A stretch of DNA of 64,000 nt from Actinoallomurus liliacearum. Its GTDB lineage: Bacteria; Actinomycetota; Actinomycetes; Streptosporangiales; Streptosporangiaceae. Positions 9,816 to 17,635 of the stretch are shown piece after piece; position 1 is the stretch's first letter, and the number at the start of each line of letters is the position of its first letter. The notes under the pieces were generated by a model. The model made no database searches. It had not been told where the DNA came from and was given only the letters and a program-made list of their open reading frames with translations. A program made the position numbers and the translations under genes. The DNA lies in NCBI RefSeq assembly GCF_039542035.1, contig NZ_BAABHJ010000023.1, positions 124,001 through 188,000 on the forward strand, given 5' to 3'.

Positions 9816-11012
9816 ATGAGGCGTTCACGACGGCGCACGGCAGCCGTGTGGGCCACCGTGCTGGCCGGCGTGCTCGGCCTGGCCGGCTGCAGCGGAGGCG
9901 GCGGCACCCCCACGACGAAGAAAGAGGTCGTCCGGGCGGCGGACACCCTCGGCCCGGGCGAGGGCTCGGTCGCCCTGCTGACGTGGAGCGGCTACGCCGA
10001 GGACGGTTCCAACGACCCTCGGGTCGACTGGATCACCCCGTTCCAGAAGAAGACCCGGTGCCGGGTGGACATCAAGTACGCGGCGAACCCGCAAGAGATG
10101 CTGCAGCTGATGTCCAAGCCGAACCTGCACTACGACGGCATCGCGGCGCCCCCGGAGATCGCCGGGCAGCTCGTGGCGGACCGCCAGGTCGTGCCGGTCA
10201 ATCCCGACCTCATCGACGGGTACAAGGACCTCGAACCGGTCCTCCGCGCGCAGGTGACCAAGGGCGGCAAGTCCTACGGGGTGCCCTTCACATGGGGGGC
10301 GAACCTCCTCATGTACGACCAGCGGGCCGTGCACCAGGCGCCGGACAGCTGGGGCGCGCTGTTCGACCCGGCGGAGGCCAAGAAGTACTCCGGTCGCCTG
10401 GTCGTCCGCGACAGCCCGCTGACGCTCGGCGACGTCGCCCTCTACCTCAAGGCGCACCAGCCCAAGCTGCACATCAAGGATCCGTACGCGCTGACCGCCA
10501 AGCAGCTCGCCGCGGCCGCCTCGGTCGTCGCCGAGCAGCACCCGTACGTCAGCACCTACTGGCTCAACCCGTCCGACGCCATCGCCCCGTTCGCCGACGG
10601 GCAGGCCGCGCTGGCCCAGGCCTGGCCGTACCAGGTCGACGTGCTCAGCCGGAGTGGCCGCTCCGTCGCCGGAGTGACGCCGCGCGAGGGCGTCACCGGC
10701 TGGATGGACGCCTGGATGATCGGCGCCCGGGCGGACCATCCGAACTGCATGTACCAGTGGCTGAACTGGGTGAGCTCCCCTGAGGTGCAGCAGCAGGTGG
10801 CCGAGTGGGACGGCGTCGCCCCGGCCAACCCCGAGGCGTGCGGCCACGACCGGCTGCGCCCGCAGTTCTGCAGCGCGTACCACGTCGGCGACCGGGCCTA
10901 CCTGAACAAGATCGTCTTCTCTCGTACGCCGACGGAGGACTGTGGCGGGAACGGTGAGGGCTGTACGGACTACGCCGCCTGGACCCGTGCCTGGCAGGCC
11001 GCCCGAAACTGA
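9816..11012 (+). CDS. PotD/PotF-like polyamine substrate-binding lipoprotein
   Basis: 398 aa from ATG 9816 (AGGA upstream). An Arg-rich n-region, hydrophobic core and lipobox LAGC place the lipidated Cys near residue 25. The mature part has the family order: LLTWSGYAEDG, DWITPFQKKTRCRVD, ANPQEMLQLM, YDGIAAPPEIAGQL, YGVPFTWGANLLMYD, and WMDAWMIGARADHPNCMYQWLNW near the C-terminus. It would capture a polyamine or related amine outside the membrane for an ABC importer. No permease or ATPase gene is adjacent, so it is an orphan here; the nearby aminotransferase and semialdehyde dehydrogenase suggest an amine-utilisation neighbourhood. Confidence 0.88.
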   Translation: MRRSRRRTAAVWATVLAGVLGLAGCSGGGGTPTTKKEVVRAADTLGPGEGSVALLTWSGYAEDGSNDPRVDWITPFQKKTRCRVDIKYAANPQEMLQLMSKPNLHYDGIAAPPEIAGQLVADRQVVPVNPDLIDGYKDLEPVLRAQVTKGGKSYGVPFTWGANLLMYDQRAVHQAPDSWGALFDPAEAKKYSGRLVVRDSPLTLGDVALYLKAHQPKLHIKDPYALTAKQLAAAASVVAEQHPYVSTYWLNPSDAIAPFADGQAALAQAWPYQVDVLSRSGRSVAGVTPREGVTGWMDAWMIGARADHPNCMYQWLNWVSSPEVQQQVAEWDGVAPANPEACGHDRLRPQFCSAYHVGDRAYLNKIVFSRTPTEDCGGNGEGCTDYAAWTRAWQAARN

Positions 11013-11032
11013 GTCCACGGCCCTGAGACGAG

Positions 11033-11071
11033 GAGACGCGCGCTCGGCCGCCCCCGCCGAGCGCGCGTCTC
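11033..11071. terminator. 16-bp perfect hairpin between convergent genes
   Basis: GAGACGCGCGCTCGGC (11033-11048) pairs perfectly with 11056-11071 across a 7-nt C-rich loop. It sits 21 bp after the PotD-like stop and about 50 bp beyond the stop of the minus-strand zinc-ribbon gene, so it can serve both directions. Confidence 0.8.
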
Positions 11072-11119
11072 TCATCGGGCGCCCCGGGCTCCCCCCGGAC
11101 CCGGGACGCTCCTTTCCGG

Positions 11120-11338
11120 TTAAGCCCTGATCTTCGCGCGCCGGCCCCGGCTCTGCTGGACCGGGATGCGCAGCGCCGGGGCGCAGTCGTCGCAGGCGAA
11201 CACACGAGAGTCATCCGGCAGCCGGCCGACGTGGACGCGTGGTCGAGGCCACTTCTTGTGGCAGATCACGCACGCCTCGCCCCAGCGCTGCTCGATGGTG
11301 AGACCCTCCGGATCGAATGTCGGTGTGGAACGGGCCAT
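11120..11338 (-). CDS. small zinc-ribbon-like protein
   Basis: 72 aa from ATG 11338. Two CxxC pairs, CVIC (residues 23-26) and CDDC (49-52), are spaced as in a treble-clef or zinc-ribbon site. They are flanked by a Trp-rich KKWPRPRVHVGRLPD segment, and the C-terminus is basic (SRGRRAKIRA). Small proteins like this occur in actinomycetes as unassigned probable metal-binding proteins. There is no operon partner; it faces the PotD-like gene. Confidence 0.6.
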   Translation of the reverse strand: MARSTPTFDPEGLTIEQRWGEACVICHKKWPRPRVHVGRLPDDSRVFACDDCAPALRIPVQQSRGRRAKIRA

Positions 11339-11584
11339 GACGTCCCCCCAACTCCTCGGCTCCGTTCGGCCTCCTTTCTATCGGTGTACCGGTGAGGCGT
11401 AAGTGTGGGAAACCACAAGGCGGGGCAAAGCCTCGGAGAATTGCCGGGCGCATACGATTCTTCGGGATTAGCCCTGGGTTTTGGTCAGTACTCAACTGTC
11501 GTGGAAGCGAGCCGGAACTCCGATCGGCGTGTCCATTCTCATCCGGGCTGACAGCGGAGCGTGAGCTGTGCCATTCTGCTGACG

Positions 11585-12286
11585 ATGCGGAAGTACGTGA
11601 TCATGGGCGTGCCGGGAAGCGGTAAGAGCACCCAGGCCGCCGCGCTGGCCCGCGACTTCGACCTGGTCCAGATCAGCGTCGGCGACATCTTCCGGTGGCA
11701 CGTCAAGCAGCACACGAAGATCGGCGCTCAGGTCCGCCGGGTCATGGCGGCCGGGGAACTGGTCGGCGACGACCTCGTCGAACGGATCGTGCGCGACCGG
11801 CTGGAGCAGCACGACTGGAACTACGGCTTCATCATCGACGGGTTCCCGCGCAGCCGGCGCCAGGCCGAGTTCTTCCTGGAGAGCTACGACATCGACGGCG
11901 TGATCTACCTCGACCTGCCGGACTCCGAGGTACGCCGCCGGGTCCTGTCCCGGCGGCTGTGCTCCGTCTGCGGCATGGACTACAACCTCATCGAGGACCG
12001 TCCGAAACGAGCTGACCGCTGCGACGTGTGCAACGGCGAGCTGGTCACCCGCGAGGACGACACGCCTGAGGCGCTCGCGGCCCGCCTGCGCGACTACCAC
12101 GACAAGACGGACCCGGTTCTGGAACTGTTCCGGCGCAAGGAGTACGTCTTCGCCGTCGACGCCCGGCATGATCCGGAGACCGTGCAGCGGGAGATCCGCG
12201 AGCGCCTCGGCCTGGACGGGCGGCCTCCCGTCCGGCCCGCCGAGGACGGTCGGAACCGGACCGCCGAGACGGCGGGTTCCGATTGA
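11585..12286 (+). CDS. adk: adenylate kinase with zinc-type LID domain
   Basis: 233 aa taking ATG 11585; a GTG eight codons earlier is also possible, and neither has a good ribosome site. P-loop GVPGSGKST (8-16), NMP-binding region ISVGDIFRW, FIIDGFPRS (82-90) and a LID bearing Cys126, Cys129, Cys146 and Cys149 (CSVC and CDVC) that bind zinc in Gram-positive-type enzymes. The PRS and LARLRDYHDKTDPV segments also match. The enzyme interconverts ATP+AMP and 2 ADP. It is not in the ribosomal-protein operon where the housekeeping adk normally sits, so it is probably a second copy. The C-terminal 30 residues are a polar extension. Confidence 0.88.
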   Translation: MRKYVIMGVPGSGKSTQAAALARDFDLVQISVGDIFRWHVKQHTKIGAQVRRVMAAGELVGDDLVERIVRDRLEQHDWNYGFIIDGFPRSRRQAEFFLESYDIDGVIYLDLPDSEVRRRVLSRRLCSVCGMDYNLIEDRPKRADRCDVCNGELVTREDDTPEALAARLRDYHDKTDPVLELFRRKEYVFAVDARHDPETVQREIRERLGLDGRPPVRPAEDGRNRTAETAGSD

Positions 12287-12331
12287 CGCGCCTGACGCCG
12301 CATGGCGGCGCGGAGGCATGAGGGAGGCCGC

Positions 12332-12979
12332 ATGAGCGCCGCCGAGGACCTCGTCCGCCGCGCCCGCGCGGAGAACCCGCCAGGAGGCAACCGCTTCCTC
12401 GAGCTCCTGGAGGCGTCGGCCGTGCCGCGCGAGCGGCTGACCTGGCTGGCGGGGGAGCAGTGGCACATCGTGAGCAGCGACCGCCGCAGCTTCGCCGTCG
12501 TCGCCGCCCGGTTCCCCGAACCGCCGGCGGGCGACCTGTTCCTGGCGCTGGCGGGCGGTGAGGGCACCGCGCTGGGCCTGCTGACGGGGTTCGCCGCCGC
12601 CCTCGGCTGGACGGAGGAGGACCTTCGGGCGTACGAGCCGCGTCCCCTCGCTCAGGCCTACCCCGCGTACCTCGCGTGGAGCGCGCTGTCCGGCACGCGG
12701 AGCGGCCTCGCCCTCGCGATGCTGGCCAACCTCCAGGAGTGGGGCGCCTACTGCGGGCGGGCGGCGGACGCCCTGACGGCGCGGTACGGCCTCGCCGAGG
12801 AGGCCGTCGCCTTCTTCCGGTACTTCGCCGCTCCGCCACCCGGCTTCGCCGAGCAGGCCACCGCCGTCATCGAGCAGGGCCTGGCGGCCGGTGAGGAGCC
12901 GCGAGAGGCGTTGCGGGCCGCCCGTCTGCTGCACGCCTACGAGGCGGCGTTCTGGGCGGCGCTCGCCGAAGGGCTGTGA
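12332..12979 (+). CDS. TenA/PqqC-like heme-oxygenase-fold protein
   Basis: 215 aa from ATG 12332 with GGGAGG at ideal spacing. The all-helical sequence has EQWHIVSSDRRSFAVVAARFP near residues 43-63, repeated LGLLTGFAAALGW and AYPAYLAWSAL helices, and a buried LLHAYEAAFWAAL C-terminal helix. This pattern fits the TenA/THI-4/PqqC superfamily, but the thiaminase II catalytic Cys is not evident, so substrate is unknown. Its 3' end overlaps the convergent TetR gene by 43 bp. Confidence 0.6.
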   Translation: MSAAEDLVRRARAENPPGGNRFLELLEASAVPRERLTWLAGEQWHIVSSDRRSFAVVAARFPEPPAGDLFLALAGGEGTALGLLTGFAAALGWTEEDLRAYEPRPLAQAYPAYLAWSALSGTRSGLALAMLANLQEWGAYCGRAADALTARYGLAEEAVAFFRYFAAPPPGFAEQATAVIEQGLAAGEEPREALRAARLLHAYEAAFWAALAEGL

Positions 12980-13692
12980 CCCGGAGGGAGCGGCCGCGTG
13001 ATGCCGAGCATCGCGGACACCTCGGCGAGCTCCGCCTCGAACAGCGGCTCGGCGTCGTCGAGTACGAAGTGGACGTGCCCGAACGCCTCCATCGCGACGA
13101 GTCCGTAGAGCCGGACCCAGCAGCCCACGAAGACCCGGATCAGGCCGAGCGGCAGGTCGGCGCGGTCGAGTCCGCAGGACGTGCTGAAGTGCTCGAGCTG
13201 CTCGCGTAGCCCGGCCGGGATGTCCTCGTCGGCCGGAACGGGGAACCGCTCGCGCCGCCACAGGTCGGTGAGCAGCGTGAAGAAGACCACGCCGAGACCG
13301 CCCGCCGAGGGGATCTCACCTTCCGCCCGCGGTTCGTAGCCGGGCGGAGGAGCGCCGAAGACCATCGTGAACTCCGGCCGGTGGTCCAGCGCCCAGCGGC
13401 GGAACGCCCGCGCCGCGGCGGCGAGGCGGCCGCCGAGGTCGTCGGCGGGCACGGCGTCCCGGGCGGCCTCCAGCGCCTCGCCGATCTCCGCCTTGTAGCT
13501 CTCGATCATGGCCGCGAGGAGGTCGTTCAGGCTCGCGTAGTAGCGGTAGAGCGCCGGGGCGGTCATGCCCATGTCCCGGGCGATGGCCCGCAGGGAGATG
13601 CCCGCGGGGCCGTGGGCCCGCAGGTGCCGACGTGCCGCCTCCTGGATCTCACGCACGGTGGCCTCGCGCAGGCGTTCGCGGCGGGTCGTCAC
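12937..13692 (-). CDS. TetR-family repressor with WHG-type C-terminal domain
   Basis: 251 aa from GTG 13692 (GGAGAA upstream). The N-terminal HTH is clear: AARRHLRAHGPAGISLRAIARDMGMTAPALYRYYASLNDLLAAMI (about 19-63). The C-terminal region (PEFTMVFGAPPPGYEP, LPLGLIRVFVGCWVRLYGLVAMEAFGH) matches the WHG ligand-binding domain. It is divergent from an MMPL exporter gene across a 111-bp gap containing a 24-bp palindrome, the standard layout for a repressor controlling an efflux pump. The 3' end overlaps the TenA-like gene on the other strand. Confidence 0.93.
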   Translation of the reverse strand: MTTRRERLREATVREIQEAARRHLRAHGPAGISLRAIARDMGMTAPALYRYYASLNDLLAAMIESYKAEIGEALEAARDAVPADDLGGRLAAAARAFRRWALDHRPEFTMVFGAPPPGYEPRAEGEIPSAGGLGVVFFTLLTDLWRRERFPVPADEDIPAGLREQLEHFSTSCGLDRADLPLGLIRVFVGCWVRLYGLVAMEAFGHVHFVLDDAEPLFEAELAEVSAMLGITRPLPPGHSPSASAAQNAAS

Positions 13693-13703
13693 ACTTCTCC
13701 TTG

Positions 13704-13751
13704 ACGTTAGTTAACAACGTATGCTTCCGTTTACGATGTTCACCGTAAACG
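13704..13751. promoter_or_regulatory. TetR operator candidates between repressor and MMPL exporter
   Basis: A 24-bp dyad at 13728-13751 has perfect 8-bp arms CGTTTACG/CGTAAACG around an 8-bp centre. A second weaker dyad at 13704-13720 has arms ACGTT/AACGT flanking GTTAAC. TGTTCAC occurs twice nearby (from about 13737 and 13753). The region is AT-rich compared with the coding flanks. Binding by the adjacent TetR protein is inferred from position. Confidence 0.65.
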
Positions 13752-13803
13752 CTGTTCACTTTCCTGATCGCTGTTACCACACATTATCTCGGGGAGCGGA
13801 CCC

Positions 13804-15909
13804 ATGCTCGAGTCATCCGGCCGCCTGATGCACCGCCGACGTCGGTGGGTGCTGGCCGCGGCCGCGGTCTTCGTCGTCATCGCCGCCGTCTGGGGCACAC
13901 AGGTCTTCGGCTCGCTCAAGAGCGGCGGCTTCGAGGACCCGCATTCGGAGTCGGCCCGGGCCACCGCGCTCATCAACGAGCGGATCGGCCCGCCCGCCGG
14001 AGACCTGGTCGTGCTCTACGAGAGCGCGTCCCGCACCGTGGACGATCCGGCCTTCCGCGACGCCGTCACCGGAACCCTCGCCCGGCTGCCCCGCGACCAG
14101 GTCCGGGGTGTCACGACCTTCTGGAACACCGGATCACCGGCGTTCGTCTCGCGTGACCGGCACGCCACCTACGTCGCCGTGCGGCTGAGCGGCGCCGACG
14201 TGTTCGCGCGGGTCAAGACGTACGAGAAGATCCGGGACGGGTTCACCGCTCCGGGCCTGACCACGCTGCGCGGCGGCACGGTCGCCGTGAACAGCCAGCT
14301 CCACGAACAGACCTCCAAGGACCTGGCGCGCGCCGAGATGATCTCGATGCCGATCCTCCTGGTGCTGCTCGTGATCATTTTCGGGAGCGTGGTGTCCGCG
14401 CTGCTCCCGCTCGCCATCGGCGTCGTCGCCATCCTCGGCGCGTTCACCGTCCTGCGCGTGGCCGCCATGACCACGGACGTGTCCACGTTCGCCGTCAACA
14501 TCATCACCATGCTCGGGCTCGGCCTGGCCATCGACTACTCGCTGTTCATCGTGACGCGCTTCCGCGAGGAGCTCGGCCGGACGGACTCCGAACGGGAGGC
14601 GCTCACGCGCACGATGACGACGGCGGGCCGCACCGTCGCGTTCTCGGGCGTTACGGTCGCCATCGCGTTCGGTGGCCTGCTGCTCTTCCCGCAGATGTTC
14701 CTGCGGTCGATGGGGCTCGGCGGCATCGCGGTGGTGCTCGTCGACATGGTGGCCGCCCTCACGGTCCTGCCGGCCCTGCTCGCGGTCCTCGGCCGCCGGG
14801 TCGACGCTCTCCGCGTGCTGCCACGGCGGCAAGGCGACCGGGAGGGGCGCGGAGCGTGGTTCCGGCTCGCGCACAGCGTCATGCGCCGCCCCGTGGCGTA
14901 CGCGGTGGGCGCGACGGTCGTGCTGCTCGCGCTCGGCGCGCCCTTCCTCGGCATCCGGTTCGGCAGCGTGGACGTCCGCGCACTGCCGAGCGGTGCCGAG
15001 AGCCGTACGGTGGCGACGGCCCTCGACCGCGACTTCGCGCACGGCTCGGTCTCGCCGATCGACGTCGTGGTGACCGGCGGTGTGTCCCGCCCGCAGGTCG
15101 ACGCCTACCTCGACCGGCTGCGCGCCGTGCCCGGGGTCGCCGCGGCGGAGGTCGCCGACACCGGCCGGGACGTGACCCGCATCGCCGTCCGGTACGGCGC
15201 CGACCGGCAGTCCCGGCCGGCCCGCGACCTGGTGGAACGGATCCGGTCGCTGCCCGCGCCGGGCACGGTGTACGTCGGCGGGGAGACGGCCCAGCTGACG
15301 GACATGCTGAGCAGCCTGGGCCACGTCCTGCCCCGGGCCGCCCTGTTCGTCGGCATGGTGACGTTCGCGCTGCTGTTCGCGGCGCTGGGCTCGATCCTCC
15401 TGCCGCTCAAGGCGCTGGTGATGAACGCGCTGTCGCTGAGCGCCGCGTTCGGCGTGATGGTCTGGGGCTTCCAGGACGGCCACCTCGCGGGCGTGCTCGG
15501 CTTCACCTCCACCGGCACGGTCGAGGCGTCGCAGCCGGTGCTGATCCTCGCCGTGGCGTTCGGGCTGTCGATGGACTACGAACTGTTCCTGCTCAGCCGG
15601 GTCCGGGAGGAATGGCAGCGGACGGGGGACAACACCGTCGCGGTGGCCGCCGGGCTGCAGAGCACCGGCCGGATCATCACCAACGCCGCCCTCCTGCTGG
15701 CCGTCGTGATCGCCGCGTTCACGACGTCGGGGATCTCCTTCATCAAGCTCATCGGCGTCGGACTCCTCGTCGCCGTGGTCGTCGACGCCACCCTCGTACG
15801 GGCGCTGCTGGTGCCCGCGACGATGCGGCTCCTCGGCCGGGCCAACTGGTGGCTGCCGAGCCCGCTCCGGCGCCTCCACGCCCGGGTCGCCCTCCGCGAG
15901 TCCGCCTGA
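13804..15909 (+). CDS. MMPL-family RND transporter
   Basis: 701 aa from ATG 13804 with GGGGAG upstream. Two homologous halves each begin with a TM helix and extracytoplasmic loop, then five TM helices. First half: LPLAIGVVAILGAFTVLR and GLGLAIDYSLFIVTRFREEL. Second half: AVAFGLSMDYELFLLSRVREEW. The paired D-Y motifs in these helices are the proton-relay residues of MmpL proteins. It probably exports a lipid or drug using proton motive force. Divergent TetR regulation fits an inducible pump. The last 20 residues are a short cytoplasmic tail. Confidence 0.94.
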   Translation: MLESSGRLMHRRRRWVLAAAAVFVVIAAVWGTQVFGSLKSGGFEDPHSESARATALINERIGPPAGDLVVLYESASRTVDDPAFRDAVTGTLARLPRDQVRGVTTFWNTGSPAFVSRDRHATYVAVRLSGADVFARVKTYEKIRDGFTAPGLTTLRGGTVAVNSQLHEQTSKDLARAEMISMPILLVLLVIIFGSVVSALLPLAIGVVAILGAFTVLRVAAMTTDVSTFAVNIITMLGLGLAIDYSLFIVTRFREELGRTDSEREALTRTMTTAGRTVAFSGVTVAIAFGGLLLFPQMFLRSMGLGGIAVVLVDMVAALTVLPALLAVLGRRVDALRVLPRRQGDREGRGAWFRLAHSVMRRPVAYAVGATVVLLALGAPFLGIRFGSVDVRALPSGAESRTVATALDRDFAHGSVSPIDVVVTGGVSRPQVDAYLDRLRAVPGVAAAEVADTGRDVTRIAVRYGADRQSRPARDLVERIRSLPAPGTVYVGGETAQLTDMLSSLGHVLPRAALFVGMVTFALLFAALGSILLPLKALVMNALSLSAAFGVMVWGFQDGHLAGVLGFTSTGTVEASQPVLILAVAFGLSMDYELFLLSRVREEWQRTGDNTVAVAAGLQSTGRIITNAALLLAVVIAAFTTSGISFIKLIGVGLLVAVVVDATLVRALLVPATMRLLGRANWWLPSPLRRLHARVALRESA

Positions 15910-15980
15910 GCCGCTCGGCGGGGGACGCCGCGTCATCCCGCTGAGGCCGCCTTGGCCGGTCGCGGCCCGCCTGAGCCGGG

Positions 15981-16481
15981 TCAGCGGCCGGTCTCGGCCC
16001 GCAGTCTCTTCTCGAAGCAGCCGCTTCGCACGAACTGCGGGCCGAACGGCTGAATGGGGACGTACCCGCTGAACTCGCACAGCCCCGCGTCGCGCGGGTC
16101 GATGGCCACGAGCCGCGCGGTCCGGCAGCCGCGCCGTCGAGCGAGGTCCTCCGCGGCCCGCAGCAGGAGCCGGGACACTCCCAAGCGGCGGAAGTCCGGC
16201 CGTACGTAGACGTGGCCGACCTCGGCGATCTGATCGGCGGATGACGGCCCGTTCCCATCGGTCCCCGCACCGCTCACCCAGCGCAGCCCGACACAGCCGA
16301 TCAGCGTCATGCGGGCGCGGGCGACCAGGAAGGTGGTTCCCGGCTCGGCCGGTGAGCGGCGGCCGACCGCGCCGCCGAACCGGACGGCCGGTTCGGCGGC
16401 CTGCTCGTCGTGCAGGCCGGTCACGATCGGATCGTCGAAGGACGCCTCGACGAGCTCGATTCGCTCGTTGCGCTCGCTCAT
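15981..16481 (-). CDS. GNAT-family N-acetyltransferase
   Basis: 166 aa from ATG 16481, preceded by GGAGG. The acetyl-CoA site is seen as VGHVYVRPDFRRLGVSRLLLRAAEDLARRRGC (about 103-134), with motif B residues LVAIDPRDAGLCEFSGYVPI after it. A central FLVARARMTLIGCVGLRWV gives the beta-sheet core. The acceptor substrate is unknown. The gene begins with the MSERNERI octapeptide encoded by a 23-bp repeat that also occurs at 16527 and 47519. Confidence 0.88.
   Translation of the reverse strand: MSERNERIELVEASFDDPIVTGLHDEQAAEPAVRFGGAVGRRSPAEPGTTFLVARARMTLIGCVGLRWVSGAGTDGNGPSSADQIAEVGHVYVRPDFRRLGVSRLLLRAAEDLARRRGCRTARLVAIDPRDAGLCEFSGYVPIQPFGPQFVRSGCFEKRLRAETGR
16459..16481 (-). repeat. 23-bp MSERxERI start-codon repeat, copy 1
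   Basis: On the minus strand this reads ATG followed by AGCGAGCG CAAC GAGCGAAT and forms the first codons of the acetyltransferase gene. It differs by two bases from the copy at 16527-16549 and by a few from that at 47519-47541. Confidence 0.7.
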
Positions 16482-16820
16482 GCGGCCTCCTTCGTCGGCG
16501 GAGCGACCAGGGGCGCTGCGTTGCCGATTCGCTCACTGCGCTCGCTCATGCCGGGCCACAGTAGGGAATCGTTCGCCCGCGCGCGGGTGGTTCGCGGTCG
16601 GGCGTGTCGGGTCGGGCCGGATGCCCGGACGCGACCGGGCGGCTCGACGCGATGTGGCCGATGGAGGCCGGGTTTCGCGGTCGCGGAGAGACGGAAGGCG
16701 AGGAAGTCTTACGATTTCGGGTTGCGAAACCGGCAGCGCACGGACTTTAGAGGTCAGGAGCCCGCACCTTAGAGTGCGGGTGAGACCAGGCGACACAGAG
16801 CCTGCCAAACGAGAGGGTCC
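16482..16820. other. intergenic region with a second MSERSERI repeat
   Basis: This 339-bp divergent gap has no complete gene. At 16527-16549 (minus strand) is a second copy of the 23-bp element, encoding MSERSERI, which runs toward the acetyltransferase without forming a credible product. Around 16690-16790 the sequence contains GAGTGCGGG and similar direct repeats and ends in the GAGAGGG ribosome site of the NusA-like gene. Confidence 0.45.
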
Positions 16821-17621
16821 ATGACCGTGTCAACCATCCTGAGCGAGCTCGAGCTCGAGTCACCACTCGTCGGCACGACGGTGACCGCGCACATCAAGGG
16901 CACCGGCCCTGACGGATTCACCTGCGCCGTCTACGACGCCGGCAGCGGACGGGCCTGGAACGCGCTCCTGCTGCACGCCGACACGTACGACCTGCCCGAG
17001 GGGACGCCGCCGCCCCCGCTGGCGCCTGGAGACACCCTCATCGCCCTCGTCACCGGCATCGCGGAGGGGGAGCGGGAAGGCGCGGAGCGGCTGCTGCTGT
17101 CGGTGACCTCGCCGGAACTGGTCGCGCGGATCCTGTCGGGGTTCGTCGACGAGATCCTCGCGGGAAAGGTCGTCATCAAGAACGTGGCACGGGTCGCCGG
17201 AACCAAGGCGAAGGTCGCCGTGGCCCCGACGACTCTGGGGGTCGACGCCCGGGGCGCCTGCATCGGCCGGGGCGCCAGCCGCATCAAGGGCGCGGAGCGG
17301 CTGCTGAACCGCGCCTTCGGCAGGGAGAAGCTGGAGATCATCGAATACTCCAGCGACCGGGCGACCTACCTGCGCAACGCGATGAGTCCCGTATCGGTCA
17401 CCGAGGTCCTCGTCGAACGCGATGACGCGGTCGTGGCGGTCGAGGAGCACCAGCTCTCCGGCGGCATCGGCGCGGGTGGCCTGAACGCGCAGCTCGCCGG
17501 GCAGCTGACCGGCCTCTACGTTCAGGTCGTCAAGGCCGGCACCGACCTGCGGAAGGCGATGGACCGGCTCAAGGCGGATCAGGCCGAGGTGGCCGCGCCG
17601 GCTTCGGCGGACGAGGTCTGA
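16821..17621 (+). CDS. NusA-like S1-KH-KH protein lacking the NusA N-terminal domain
   Basis: 266 aa from ATG 16821 with GAGAGGG upstream. Residues about 14-97 resemble an S1/OB domain (VGTTVTAHIKGTGPDGFTCAVYDAG, APGDTLIALV). The KH1 region follows with LLLSVTSPELVARIL, EILAGKVVIKNVARVAGTKAKVAV and GACIGRGASRI (GxxG at 149-152), then EKLEIIEYSSDRATYLRNAMSP. KH2 carries GGIGAGGLNAQLAGQLTG (GxxG 217-220). These blocks run collinear with NusA residues after its RNA-polymerase-binding N-terminal domain, which is absent. It should bind RNA; whether it touches polymerase is unknown. The next gene starts 14 bp downstream. Confidence 0.85.
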   Translation: MTVSTILSELELESPLVGTTVTAHIKGTGPDGFTCAVYDAGSGRAWNALLLHADTYDLPEGTPPPPLAPGDTLIALVTGIAEGEREGAERLLLSVTSPELVARILSGFVDEILAGKVVIKNVARVAGTKAKVAVAPTTLGVDARGACIGRGASRIKGAERLLNRAFGREKLEIIEYSSDRATYLRNAMSPVSVTEVLVERDDAVVAVEEHQLSGGIGAGGLNAQLAGQLTGLYVQVVKAGTDLRKAMDRLKADQAEVAAPASADEV

Positions 17622-17635
17622 GATCACATCCGACG

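Noticed and set aside
14134..16536. An 800-codon open frame on the minus strand opposite the MMPL gene
   Set aside because: It is the frame created by high GC third positions opposite a well-supported transporter; its protein is Arg/His/Asp-rich without any family pattern, and it passes through the acetyltransferase gene in another frame.
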